Source: Rhizosphaericola mali | GTDB taxonomy: Bacteria > Bacteroidota > Bacteroidia > Chitinophagales > Chitinophagaceae | DNA: 64,000 nucleotides | Direction: 5' to 3' | Assembly (NCBI RefSeq): GCF_004337365.2 | Contig: NZ_CP044016.1 | Coordinates: 372,001-436,000, forward strand | In this document: in pieces, positions 1 through 8,385 of the stretch | How the letters are laid out: the number at the start of each line of letters is the position of its first letter | Numbering within the stretch: the first letter of the stretch is position 1 | Made by a program: the position numbers and the translations under genes | The notes under the pieces: generated by a model | What the model saw: only the letters and a program-made list of their open reading frames with translations | What the model was told of the DNA's origin: nothing | The model's database searches: none

Positions 1-947
1 CATTCCAATGTGTCTTTTTCAAAAAATGCTAATTTCTTTTGATTGGGAATTTCTTGCCCGCTGTATATCAATGGCATTCCTGGGAACAAGCAAGAAAATA
101 CTGCCCAAGTCAATGCATATTTTCCATATTTATCATATTCTGTACCGTTCCAACTATTTTCATCATGGTTAGAAGTAAACCAAAGTTTGAATGCATTGGG
201 TAATTTGATCAAATCTGCTTGTAAAAAGGGATAAATTCCATGCAAACCAATGGTTGGATTTTGTGCCAAATCATTGGTAGCATGCATCCAACCCCATGCA
301 TAATTCACATCAAAAACTTCCAAATAATTATCTGAATCACACTCCGCTAACCAAAATAGTTTTTTTACCTGATCGCATTCTTCACGTGCCTCTACCCAGA
401 AATCCAACGGAACCAAATGCGCCATATCGCATCGAAATCCATCAATGTCTACATTTTTTACCCAAAAAATCATGGCATCAATAAGTGCTTTTCGCATCGC
501 GGGATTTTCGTAGTTTAGATCAATTGCATCATCCCAACCGTTTATCTCAACAAAATTTCCTTGCGCATCCTTTAAGTAATAGTCCGGATGCGTTTCGGTC
601 CATTCATGATCGACACCAGTATGATTGGCTACCCAATCGATGATTACTTTAAATCCTAAATCATGTGCATTTTGTACCAAATCTTTAAAATCATCCATAT
701 TTCCAAATTCCGGATTGATCTGTGTATAGCTGCTGCATGCGTAATAACTTCCCAATGTCCCTTTTCTATTTGTAACAGAAATTGGCGTGATGGGCATGAA
801 CCACAATATTTCAATTCCCATATCCTTTAGACGTGGCAAATGCTTTTGGAAGGCTTTAAAAGTGCCTTCAGGCGTATATTGTCGGATGTTGATTTCGTAA
901 ATATTAGAAGCGCGATACCAATCAACTATAGGGAAATGAAGACTCAT
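1..947 (-). CDS. Alpha-amylase family glycoside hydrolase (GH13), 3' part cut by window edge
   Basis: Reading leftward from ATG at 947-945, an open frame runs off the left edge (315 codons visible). It shows the GH13 signatures in order: the region with DWVANH, the nucleophile in DGFRCD (Asp174), the general acid in WLAECD (Glu202) and the transition-state Asp in SNHDEN (Asp262). The full catalytic triad is therefore present, and the enzyme should cleave or rearrange alpha-glucans. There is no signal peptide, so it is probably cytoplasmic. The ATG overlaps the TGA of the upstream gene (ATGA, 944-947), which suggests translational coupling. The C-terminal beta domain is outside the window, so the exact specificity (amylase, neopullulanase or similar) cannot be told. 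Confidence 0.93.
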   Translation of the reverse strand, partial: MSLHFPIVDWYRASNIYEINIRQYTPEGTFKAFQKHLPRLKDMGIEILWFMPITPISVTNRKGTLGSYYACSSYTQINPEFGNMDDFKDLVQNAHDLGFKVIIDWVANHTGVDHEWTETHPDYYLKDAQGNFVEINGWDDAIDLNYENPAMRKALIDAMIFWVKNVDIDGFRCDMAHLVPLDFWVEAREECDQVKKLFWLAECDSDNYLEVFDVNYAWGWMHATNDLAQNPTIGLHGIYPFLQADLIKLPNAFKLWFTSNHDENSWNGTEYDKYGKYALTWAVFSCLFPGMPLIYSGQEIPNQKKLAFFEKDTLE

Positions 948-1579
948 AATGATTTTTTTAGTGCGTAAAATTGAATTTTATCCGAATTGGCGATGGCGCA
1001 AGGATTGGTGCCTAATTGTCCTTCGGGTATTTCTTTTTGGATAGATTGATAATACGTTGTCCAACCTGTATACGTCGCACCCGTTTTCGGGGATTTAAAA
1101 GTCATCGGCGTAGGAGGGAAGATCGGTTTTTGATCTTCATCCAAATAAGATTTCCATACTAATTCACTACAATATATAGCAGAATCTGTGGGTAAATAAA
1201 CACCGTCGTAGGGTTTACCTTCTTGCGATTGTGCTAATTGAATTGCATTGGAAATATTTCCATGATTCAATCTTCCGATATAAATAGAATCACCTTTATC
1301 TCTTCGGATAAATTTTGCAAATGGCGTTTCTTCTACTTTTGGACTATGTGCTTCAATGACCATTGCGGAATCATTTCTAAAATGAATAATTCCGCAATGA
1401 TTAAATAATCTTCCAACTTTGCATGGTGTGGTTTCGATAATTGCATCACAAAGATTGCCACAAGGAAGTTTTTGGAAAATAATATCGCCTTCTTTTAAGG
1501 CAAAATTTTGCTGGCTTTTACCTAAAAAACATATTATCATTCCGAAGAAAACACCAAAGATTTTGATCATGTTTTTCAT
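944..1579 (-). CDS. YiiX/YebB-like permuted papain-fold amidase, secreted
   Basis: 211 residues. An N-terminal hydrophobic segment (residues 4-20) followed by KSQQ looks like a signal peptide. The remainder resembles the permuted NlpC/P60 (YiiX, C92) fold: the GDIIFQ start, His61 in FNHCGI, Glu76 in VIEAH, the GKPYD turn at 121-125 and Cys137 in YCSELV. Such proteins are thiol hydrolases acting on amide or lipid-linked substrates; the actual substrate is unknown. It begins directly after the stop of the AAA ATPase gene (no gap) and its stop overlaps the amylase start, so the three genes look like one transcript. The catalytic Cys and His are intact. Confidence 0.8.
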   Translation of the reverse strand: MKNMIKIFGVFFGMIICFLGKSQQNFALKEGDIIFQKLPCGNLCDAIIETTPCKVGRLFNHCGIIHFRNDSAMVIEAHSPKVEETPFAKFIRRDKGDSIYIGRLNHGNISNAIQLAQSQEGKPYDGVYLPTDSAIYCSELVWKSYLDEDQKPIFPPTPMTFKSPKTGATYTGWTTYYQSIQKEIPEGQLGTNPCAIANSDKIQFYALKKSL

Positions 1580-3121
1580 TTACATATTATCAAAATCTGG
1601 ATCTCCATTGTCAAAATCGTCTAAATTCAATCCAATAATTCCACCGACAACATCATTAAAATGTGTACCTCCTGAAAGGGCTTTTTTACTAATTAAAGAG
1701 TAAGAAGACAAGCCATGCAAAACAAATTCCATAAATAATGCGGTAATCATTTCAGATGCATGTGGGAATGTCTTTTTAACCAAACCATATAATCCGTCTA
1801 CTTGATATAATAAGGCGATTCGATCTTTATCTGAACAATTATCTGGAATATCCAAAGAATTGCCAGCATCAAACCAAGCAGTAATTAATTTGTAAGGATT
1901 ATTGTTGTTTTGTTCGTTGGCAACAGATGGTTTACCTGAATTTTTACGTTTTTTGACGGTTTCTGGATCGGGGAAATACTGTGTAAAACAAGTACGAATT
2001 GCCTTACTCAAAAGATTGAGCGCAACTTGGTAAGGTCCTTCTTGTTCGCCCTCATACACCAATTCTATTTTTCCAGTAATAGCAGGAATTATACCTACCA
2101 AATCACTTATCCAAACTTGCGTATGGTTTTCATTATTTAATATAGCTCTTCTTTCTGCTGTGCTCACAAGGTTTTCCAATGCCGCAATAGTAAGACGCGC
2201 ACTCACACCACTTTTACGATCGACATATTCGTTATTTCTCGCTTCAAATGCTAATTGTTCGACAATTCTTTTTAAAACATCCGCAACTTCGACAACTTCA
2301 CTTTGTTCGGGTAAGATTTTAGCTTCTTGTTCAGTAATGGCCAAGGACGTTTCTAATTTCAAAGGATAGTGTGTCAATATTTGACTTTCAATTCTATCTT
2401 TTAATGGCGTTACGATACTTCCACGATTGGTATAATCTTCCGGATTGGCAGTGAAAATGAATAAAATATCCAAAGGCATACGCAATTTGAATCCACGTAT
2501 TTGAATATCGCCTTCTTGTAAAATGTTGAACAAGGAAACTTGAATCCTCGCTTGCAAATCGGGCAATTCATTAATAACAAAAATCGAACGATTTGATCGT
2601 GGAATGATTCCATAATGAATTGCTTTTTCATCACTAAAACTAATTTTCAAATTTGCAGCTTTAATTGGATCAATGTCTCCAATCAAATCAGCAACGCTCA
2701 CATCTGGAGTGGCTAATTTCTCTCCATAACGTTCCGAACTATGCAACCAGCGAATGGGCGTTTCGTCTCCTTTTTCTGCAATTAGATCGATGGCGTATTT
2801 GCTCATCGGTGCAAGCGGATCATCGTTAATTTCACTTCCCTCTACAATTGGAATATATTCATCCAAAAGATGCGTCATTTGTCGCGCAATTCTTGTTTTG
2901 GCTTGTCCACGCAATCCCAAAAACAAAATATTGTGTCTACTTAATAATGCACGTTCTGTGTCTGGAATCACTGTATCCTCGTAACCCAAAATTCCAGGAA
3001 AGGGATCTGTCTGATCTTTTAAATGTTGTATTAGATTTTTTCTAACCTCATCTTTGATGGACATCGATTGATATCCACTTTTCTTTAATTCGCCTAAAGT
3101 CTTAATATTTTGTGTATCCAT
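1580..3121 (-). CDS. MoxR/magnesium-chelatase subunit I-like AAA+ ATPase
   Basis: 513 residues. The Walker A-like loop is GLRGQAKT (69-76), and the Walker B position reads IFVINELPDL with Asn184-Glu185 where Asp-Glu is usual. A sensor-type FTANPEDYTNRG follows, then an arginine-rich PLKDRIESQI. This layout matches the ChlI/BchI and MoxR group of AAA+ chaperone-like ATPases, which usually work with a VWA-domain partner. No VWA gene is adjacent here, and there are no other chlorophyll or cobalamin genes, so a chelatase role is unlikely. It heads the probable operon with the papain-like protein and the amylase. Start ATG at 3121. Confidence 0.85.
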   Translation of the reverse strand: MDTQNIKTLGELKKSGYQSMSIKDEVRKNLIQHLKDQTDPFPGILGYEDTVIPDTERALLSRHNILFLGLRGQAKTRIARQMTHLLDEYIPIVEGSEINDDPLAPMSKYAIDLIAEKGDETPIRWLHSSERYGEKLATPDVSVADLIGDIDPIKAANLKISFSDEKAIHYGIIPRSNRSIFVINELPDLQARIQVSLFNILQEGDIQIRGFKLRMPLDILFIFTANPEDYTNRGSIVTPLKDRIESQILTHYPLKLETSLAITEQEAKILPEQSEVVEVADVLKRIVEQLAFEARNNEYVDRKSGVSARLTIAALENLVSTAERRAILNNENHTQVWISDLVGIIPAITGKIELVYEGEQEGPYQVALNLLSKAIRTCFTQYFPDPETVKKRKNSGKPSVANEQNNNNPYKLITAWFDAGNSLDIPDNCSDKDRIALLYQVDGLYGLVKKTFPHASEMITALFMEFVLHGLSSYSLISKKALSGGTHFNDVVGGIIGLNLDDFDNGDPDFDNM

Positions 3122-3366
3122 TCTTCTAAGTTAATTCATTTTTCAAAAATCAAATGACAAATCAAATTTGTAACTAAAAATTTAAAATCTCTTAATGTGA
3201 TCATTTTTTGCAAAAAAACATTTCTGGTAAAATCTGAAAAAGAATATCCTCCATTATGCTTCCTCGCAAAAAAGATTTTAATTTTTAGCCGATGGGGAAT
3301 TTGTCATCTCTGCGAACGAATTGAGCCGATAAATTTTTGCCATTTTTTGTCAAGAAAGAAAGTAGG
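3122..3366. other. Intergenic, no gene seen
   Basis: About 245 bases between two minus-strand genes. No open frame with a credible start was found. It contains a weak copy of a dispersed T-rich/TCAAGA/A-rich dyad near 3341-3362, related to sequences near 5000 and 37007. Confidence 0.5.
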
Positions 3367-3831
3367 CTAAAAATTAATTTTTTGCTCTTTTGTAAAATCG
3401 ATCGGCATATTTATATAAACGCCATGTCTACCAACTTTTACTTTTCCCACCACTTTTAAGTGAATGCTTTTGCTAAAAAAGGAGCGAAGTGCATTGTTAT
3501 AAATTGGTTTCATACTTAGGCGAACTTTCGTCGCATATTCAAAATCTTGCAAGGCTGGAATGTTGACCATCGTGTCTTGAACATAATGTCCGGCTGTATC
3601 ATTTTCTACTAAAATATGGCAATCCACTTTTTTGAATTGCATGTCAAATTTATTGGGATTGGCATAAACGACATCCATCCATAGGGTAGAGGAGTCCTGT
3701 CCAACTTCCTCTAATTTGACTCCTTTTACCTCCTTAAAAACTAACGCTTTTGGTTGTGAGCAGCTAGAAAATATACAAATTGAAATGGCGCTGAATAGCC
3801 CAGAAATGCCCCAAATTTTACCTCTTTTCAT
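3367..3831 (-). CDS. LEA type 2 (LEA14-like) lipoprotein
   Basis: 154 residues. The N-terminus is basic and then hydrophobic, ending in a lipobox-like IFSSC (Cys24), so it is probably lipidated and anchored in an envelope membrane. The mature part has a single beta-rich domain with the VVYANPNKFDMQFK segment and the LSMKP strand typical of LEA14/WHy-fold proteins of Bacteroidota. The function is not known; such proteins are single-domain envelope components. It stands alone, 245 bases upstream of the ATPase gene. A TAATATTG box six bases before the ATG is one base off the Bacteroidota -7 consensus. Confidence 0.7.
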   Translation of the reverse strand: MKRGKIWGISGLFSAISICIFSSCSQPKALVFKEVKGVKLEEVGQDSSTLWMDVVYANPNKFDMQFKKVDCHILVENDTAGHYVQDTMVNIPALQDFEYATKVRLSMKPIYNNALRSFFSKSIHLKVVGKVKVGRHGVYINMPIDFTKEQKINF

Positions 3832-4092
3832 AACTGCAATATTACATCAGATTTGATTTAAAATGCCCGCAATCGGGAAATTTACCTTTTCTTTGCATAC
3901 TATAATTTTTAGCAAAATGATAGCGTATATTTTATTTCTTCAATAGCTAAAATTATTAGTTATAAAATATATTATCAAAGTATTGATTTTTAATTTTTTA
4001 TGATTATTAATTAGTATAAAAATTAAATATTAAATACCATCTAAATGATACTAAAAATTAGATCAAATGTCAACATGACAAAATAGCATAAA

Positions 4093-4722
4093 ATGGAAGA
4101 AAATACAATAGAACTATTTGAAAATCATTATTTACCATGTATTAATTGGTTTAAAATTTCAAGTAATGAAACATATATAAAAATTTTTTCAAATGATTTG
4201 TACAAAAAGATGTCTTTTCGGAATCGTTGCATCGTAGTGGGTAGTTCGGGTAAAATTGATCTCTCCATTCCATTGGAAAAAGGACGTGATCAAAAAGCGA
4301 ATTTTAAAGACATTAAAACCTCTAAAAATTTTGCTTGGCAAAAGCAACATTGGAGAACATTAGAAAGCTGTTATCGCAAGTCTCCATTCTGGGAATATTA
4401 TGCAGATTACTTCGCTCCTTTTTTTGAAAAAGAAGTCGAATTTTTATATGATTTCAATTTTGAAATGAATCAATTGTTGTGGAAATTGATCGACAAGCGG
4501 AAAAAAGTAGTGGAAGAATCTTTAGAACTGGAAACTCTTGAAAATGATAAAGTCAATATTGTTGGTGAAAATATTCTTCCAAAAAATTATAATATTGATA
4601 ACCAATCATTTATAGCATATGAACAATTATTCCAAGATCGTGTTGGCTTTCAAAGAAATGTTTCTATTATAGACTTGTTATGTATGGAAGGACCTAATGC
4701 AAAACAATTGCTAGAGAAATAG
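4093..4722 (+). CDS. WbqC family protein
   Basis: 209 residues, no signal peptide. The early HYLPCINWF motif, SFRNRCIV, a GSSGKIDLSIPL strand, a basic KGRD loop and WQKQHWRTLESCYRKSPFWEYY (within residues 79-101) are the hallmarks of the WbqC family. Members occur in polysaccharide and glycolipid loci and are thought to act in sugar modification, but the biochemical role in Bacteroidota is unclear. It stands alone here, with AT-rich upstream DNA and no glycosyltransferases nearby. Confidence 0.85.
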   Translation: MEENTIELFENHYLPCINWFKISSNETYIKIFSNDLYKKMSFRNRCIVVGSSGKIDLSIPLEKGRDQKANFKDIKTSKNFAWQKQHWRTLESCYRKSPFWEYYADYFAPFFEKEVEFLYDFNFEMNQLLWKLIDKRKKVVEESLELETLENDKVNIVGENILPKNYNIDNQSFIAYEQLFQDRVGFQRNVSIIDLLCMEGPNAKQLLEK

Positions 4723-5190
4723 AAAATTGGAAATTAGAAAAATGAAAGATGAAATGTGAGAGATGAGAGGTGAAATGAGAAAGGTGAAGTATGAATTTTA
4801 AAAGGTTTTATTTTTCATGTAAATGATATGATAATTCAAATAACAACTAGTATCCCTCCTAATTGGCATTTATTGGATTAACGTTGAGAAAATCAATCAG
4901 TTGAGTCGAGAGAAAGAATATATGTTTGAGCGAAATGAAATGGAGTGAGTTTATATTCTTTCCGACGAAATGATTGATTTTTAGTTAAGACAATACAGTC
5001 TTGATCTTTTGTTTCTTTTCTATCAAGAGAAAAGAAAGTTAAAATATAATACGCAATGGCTTTTCGTCTAAAAAAGAGCAAACACACAAGCACTGTTCCT
5101 TCCTTACTTATGCTTACGCGAGAAATGTAGTTAACTTCATACTTAATGATATTAAATAATAACTAATTAAAATTCAATAATTTAATAGTT
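4723..5190. other. 468-base intergenic region with purine tract and imperfect dyads
   Basis: No convincing gene. Bases 4725-4800 are purine-rich and loosely repetitive (AGATGA/GAGATGAGA-like units). Bases 4999-5034 hold two overlapping dyads: TCTTGAT (4999-5005) with ATCAAGA (5022-5028), and CTTTTCT (5015-5021) with AGAAAAG (5028-5034). A similar element lies at 37007-37033. A 66-codon minus-strand frame across this area looks like translated repeat rather than protein. Confidence 0.6.
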
Positions 5191-6729
5191 TTAATTGATA
5201 TTATTTAAAGGATTTTTACTAACTACAATTTGCAATGCAGAACCAGTTGAAATGAAAACATAATTGTTTTCAGCAGTATTTAATTGAATGATTTTTTGCT
5301 CTTCAACTACATTATTGCGAGCATAATAGATATTGCTTACAGAAGAAGCCATGATTGTATTTTGTTGAGCAAAAGCTTGAATAAGCTTATTGAATAAAGC
5401 ATTTTTATTTGTATTATTCTGATAATCAATTTGATAAACAATCTTATCTTTAGAAACGACTTTCTTAAAGATTTTAATATTGCTATTATCAATAGGTAAA
5501 TAACGCGCTAAACTAAAATTACTATTCGCTACAATAGGTGCTGGTTCTATTTCTTTGGATGCGATCTTTGGAGTTGAAACAAATACTCTCTTTTTAGGAA
5601 TATTTATGTGTTTTGTAATAGTGACAGATTTATTTCTTATTATTTTATTTGAATTAATAATTTGATTATCAATATTTTCTGAAGAATTATTTATTTTATC
5701 TGCATAAAATTTCTGAAAATTATTATTACCATCCGTTAGGGTAACGAGAGAAGAAGTGGCGCTAATTACTTTGGCGTTATTGCTACCAAATTGAATGTTG
5801 GATTTGGCTAATGCAAATATGCTTACAAATCCCAAAATCAAAGCAGGAAAACTCCAAATATTATTGCTTCGTTTGTTTTCTTTCCCTAATAAAGTAATTA
5901 CGCGGTTGTAAAATTCGGAAGGTTGATTTCCGGTGATATTCAACGCAACTAAATCAGATTTTTTGAGATCTTGATCTTTGGTGAAAAACAATAAAGATTT
6001 GATGTATTCCACTGAATTATAACCATTTAGAATAACATTTTTATCACAAATCAACTCTCGATCTTCTCTTACCATTTTCCCAATCCAATACATAAAAGGA
6101 TTGAAATAGAGAATTGTTTCCATGATCAATTGAAGTGCATTCCAGAGATAATCCATACGTTTAATATGGGTTAATTCATGCATAAGGATGGCTTCCATTT
6201 GATAAGTGCTCATCTGATTTATCGCCGCCAATGGTAACACGATAATTGGAAGAAAAACGCCTTTTGTAAATGGAGATTTAAGTTTGTCTGAAATTTGAAT
6301 TTGGATATTTCTGGTAATTCCAAACTGTTCTTTTTTGCGTTTTACCCAATTTTGTAATTGCGAAAATTTATCATTTTCTATTTGGCTATAGGATATCTGT
6401 CGGTTATTTTGAATAGATAATTTTACTATTTTAAATAATAATAATGATACATAAATTATTGATATATAATTATTTATATTAAAATTATTATTTAAATTGA
6501 ATGAATTAGTTTCATTCAATTTTGAGGATGGATTTGTCAATAAAAAATACAAAAAATTAATAAACAATATAGATTGCATGAACAGTCCTATTGTATAATT
6601 TGATTTGGTATTTATTGCAGCATATTTTCTCGTAAATAGGAGTAATGCCCAAAATATCGCACCGAGTGCAAGATTGTAGGCAATTGCTTCTGTAAAGTGA
6701 GAGATTAGGATGGTATATATCTGGTTCAA
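5191..6729 (-). CDS. M56 family (BlaR1-like) membrane metallopeptidase
   Basis: 512 residues. Hydrophobic segments lie near 15-33, 48-65, 88-105 and 285-303. The zinc site HELTH (184-188) follows the typical YQMEAILMHE context, and a downstream EDRELICD supplies the third ligand region. The C-terminal 200 residues are a low-complexity Asn/Lys-rich periplasmic tail rather than a penicillin-binding domain, so its signal is probably not a beta-lactam; in Bacteroidota such proteins pair with BlaI repressors as stress sensors. The only start that fits is TTG at 6729, one base after the repressor stop; the next in-frame ATG would remove the first membrane segment. Confidence 0.88.
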   Translation of the reverse strand: MNQIYTILISHFTEAIAYNLALGAIFWALLLFTRKYAAINTKSNYTIGLFMQSILFINFLYFLLTNPSSKLNETNSFNLNNNFNINNYISIIYVSLLLFKIVKLSIQNNRQISYSQIENDKFSQLQNWVKRKKEQFGITRNIQIQISDKLKSPFTKGVFLPIIVLPLAAINQMSTYQMEAILMHELTHIKRMDYLWNALQLIMETILYFNPFMYWIGKMVREDRELICDKNVILNGYNSVEYIKSLLFFTKDQDLKKSDLVALNITGNQPSEFYNRVITLLGKENKRSNNIWSFPALILGFVSIFALAKSNIQFGSNNAKVISATSSLVTLTDGNNNFQKFYADKINNSSENIDNQIINSNKIIRNKSVTITKHINIPKKRVFVSTPKIASKEIEPAPIVANSNFSLARYLPIDNSNIKIFKKVVSKDKIVYQIDYQNNTNKNALFNKLIQAFAQQNTIMASSVSNIYYARNNVVEEQKIIQLNTAENNYVFISTGSALQIVVSKNPLNNIN

Positions 6730-6730
6730 A

Positions 6731-7114
6731 TTATTCGCTTTTTAGCTTATCCAACATGTCTTGAATTTGTTCGAGTTCCGCATCCGAAGGTTTTTCCGAA
6801 CCCAAAGCTTGCAATATTAATTGAGAAGTAGAGCCGGCGAATAAGCTGTTGACCATTTTTCCCAACATTAATTTTTGCGTTTTCTCTTTGGATACATTGG
6901 GCTTGTAAATATGTGTTTTTTGAGAATTATCTCTTACAACTAATTGTTTATCAAACATTATTTGCATTAATTTTAATGTAGTTGTATAAGCACATTCTTT
7001 ATTTAAAGAAATTTCCTCATAAACTTCACGTACCGTTGCCGCTTCTTTTTTCCAAAGAATTTGCAATATTTCTAATTCCCCTTCTGAAGGCTTGTTGGAT
7101 GATAACAATTTCAT
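6731..7114 (-). CDS. BlaI/MecI/CopY family transcriptional repressor
   Basis: About 127 residues from ATG at 7114. The winged-helix domain has the family pattern: GELEILQILWKKEAATVREV, an AYTTTLKLMQIM recognition region and HIYKP in the wing. A C-terminal dimerisation helix ends in LLxKLK-like sequence. In this family the dimeric repressor is cleaved by the partner M56 protease, which is encoded one base downstream. A perfect 25-base inverted repeat sits about 45 bases upstream of the start over a TAAATTTG box, consistent with autorepression. An upstream TTG at 7123 is in frame, but the ATG fits the family better. Confidence 0.9.
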   Translation of the reverse strand: MKLLSSNKPSEGELEILQILWKKEAATVREVYEEISLNKECAYTTTLKLMQIMFDKQLVVRDNSQKTHIYKPNVSKEKTQKLMLGKMVNSLFAGSTSQLILQALGSEKPSDAELEQIQDMLDKLKSE

Positions 7115-7144
7115 AAAAAACAATTTTCAAGATTCCACATTTCC

Positions 7145-7182
7145 AAAGGATACGAATCCTTTCGTAACAAATTTACGAAAGG
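7145..7182 (-). promoter_or_regulatory. Candidate BlaI-type operator overlapping a -7 box
   Basis: CCTTTCGTAA (7158-7167) and TTACGAAAGG (7173-7182) form a perfect 10-base inverted repeat with a five-base spacer. A second dyad, AAAGGAT (7145-7151) with ATCCTTT (7156-7162), overlaps it. Read on the minus strand, TAAATTTG (7075+93 down to 7068+93, that is 7168-7175) lies inside the large dyad and matches the Bacteroidota -7 box TAnnTTTG. No clear -33 TTTG was seen at the expected spacing. The likely binder is the BlaI-type protein encoded just downstream. Confidence 0.55.
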
Positions 7183-7278
7183 CTGAAATTTATTTTTTCG
7201 GTTTGTGAAGTTTTTAATCAATTTTAACGTGTTTTCGTTAGAATCCATTTATCTTTCAACCTGATTTTTAGACGAATT

Positions 7279-8340
7279 ATGAAAGTGATTAATGTTGGAA
7301 TTTTAGGTTTTGGAAAAGGTGCGCAGATATACAATGCACCTATAATTCAATCTGTTAAAGGATTTAATTTAAAAAAAGGAAAGACAAATAACCCTACAAG
7401 TGTTGATTATGCGAAAGAACATTTTCCAGAAATGGAAGTTGTATCAACGGATGATGATATTTTAGACGATGCTGATATTCAATTAGTTATCATTGTAACT
7501 TCTAATACTTCACATTTTTCCTTGGCAAAAGCTGCATTGGAAAAAGGAAAAAACGTAATCGTAGACAAACCATTTACCATCACCACTGCGGAAGCGGATG
7601 AACTCATTGCGCTTGCTAATGAGAAGCATTTGATGTTGACGGTTCATCAAAACAGAAGGTTTGATGGAGATTTTCAGACTTTGCATAAATTATTGGAAAG
7701 CAATAAATTAGGAAATATTGCAACGTTTGAGATACATTTTGATCGGTTTAGAAATGAACCAAAATTGAATGCTTGGCGAGAAGAAGATATTCCAGGTTCG
7801 GGTGTATTATATGATTTGGGGGCACACATTTTCGATCAAGCAGTGCAACTGTTTGGTTTGCCACAATCGATAATGGGCGATGTCTTTTGCCAACGTAAGT
7901 TTAGCAAAGCCGTTGATGCTTTTAATGTCATTTGGAAATATGATTCTGGTTTGCGTATCGTATTGACTGCAAGTATGTTAGTAGCGCAAGATATGCCACA
8001 TTATGTGCTCAATGGAGATAATGGGAGTTATGTAAAATATGGAATGGATCCTCAAGAAGATGCTTTGAGAACAGGAGAAAAACCTTCTGAAAATCCGAAC
8101 TGGGGTGTGGAAAATCCTGCTAATTATGGCAAATTGGTATATTTCGATAAGAATAAAAAAGTAGAAGAAGTCGTCCCAACAGAAATAGGAGATTATCGAC
8201 TATTTTACCAAAATATCTATGATCATTTGACAGATGGAGCGCAATTGAAAGTGCAAGCGTCGGAATCCAGAAACATCATCCGATTGATAGAATTAGCTAT
8301 GCAAAGTACTGCTGAAAACAAATGGATTAATTGGTTTTAA
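7279..8340 (+). CDS. Gfo/Idh/MocA family oxidoreductase
   Basis: 353 residues. The N-terminal Rossmann nucleotide site is GILGFGKGAQIYNAP (7-21). DKP at 97-99 replaces the common EKP, keeping the catalytic-region lysine, and GSGVLYDLGAHIFDQA carries the conserved GxxxDxGxHxxD pattern of the C-terminal domain. These enzymes oxidise or reduce sugars or related polyols with NAD(P). The length is typical. It is followed 45 bases later by a GH125 mannosidase in the same orientation, so a role in sugar use is a reasonable inference; the substrate is unknown. Confidence 0.9.
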   Translation: MKVINVGILGFGKGAQIYNAPIIQSVKGFNLKKGKTNNPTSVDYAKEHFPEMEVVSTDDDILDDADIQLVIIVTSNTSHFSLAKAALEKGKNVIVDKPFTITTAEADELIALANEKHLMLTVHQNRRFDGDFQTLHKLLESNKLGNIATFEIHFDRFRNEPKLNAWREEDIPGSGVLYDLGAHIFDQAVQLFGLPQSIMGDVFCQRKFSKAVDAFNVIWKYDSGLRIVLTASMLVAQDMPHYVLNGDNGSYVKYGMDPQEDALRTGEKPSENPNWGVENPANYGKLVYFDKNKKVEEVVPTEIGDYRLFYQNIYDHLTDGAQLKVQASESRNIIRLIELAMQSTAENKWINWF

Positions 8341-8385
8341 TACATCAACTAACCAATATAAATAACTGAATAATAATTAATTACA

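Noticed and set aside
4725..4800. CRISPR or tandem-repeat array
   Set aside because: The units are loose, purine-rich and without regular spacers of unique sequence.
4893..5093. A 66-codon minus-strand open frame
   Set aside because: It lies over dyads and a repeat shared with other intergenic regions, has no recognisable protein features and no start context.
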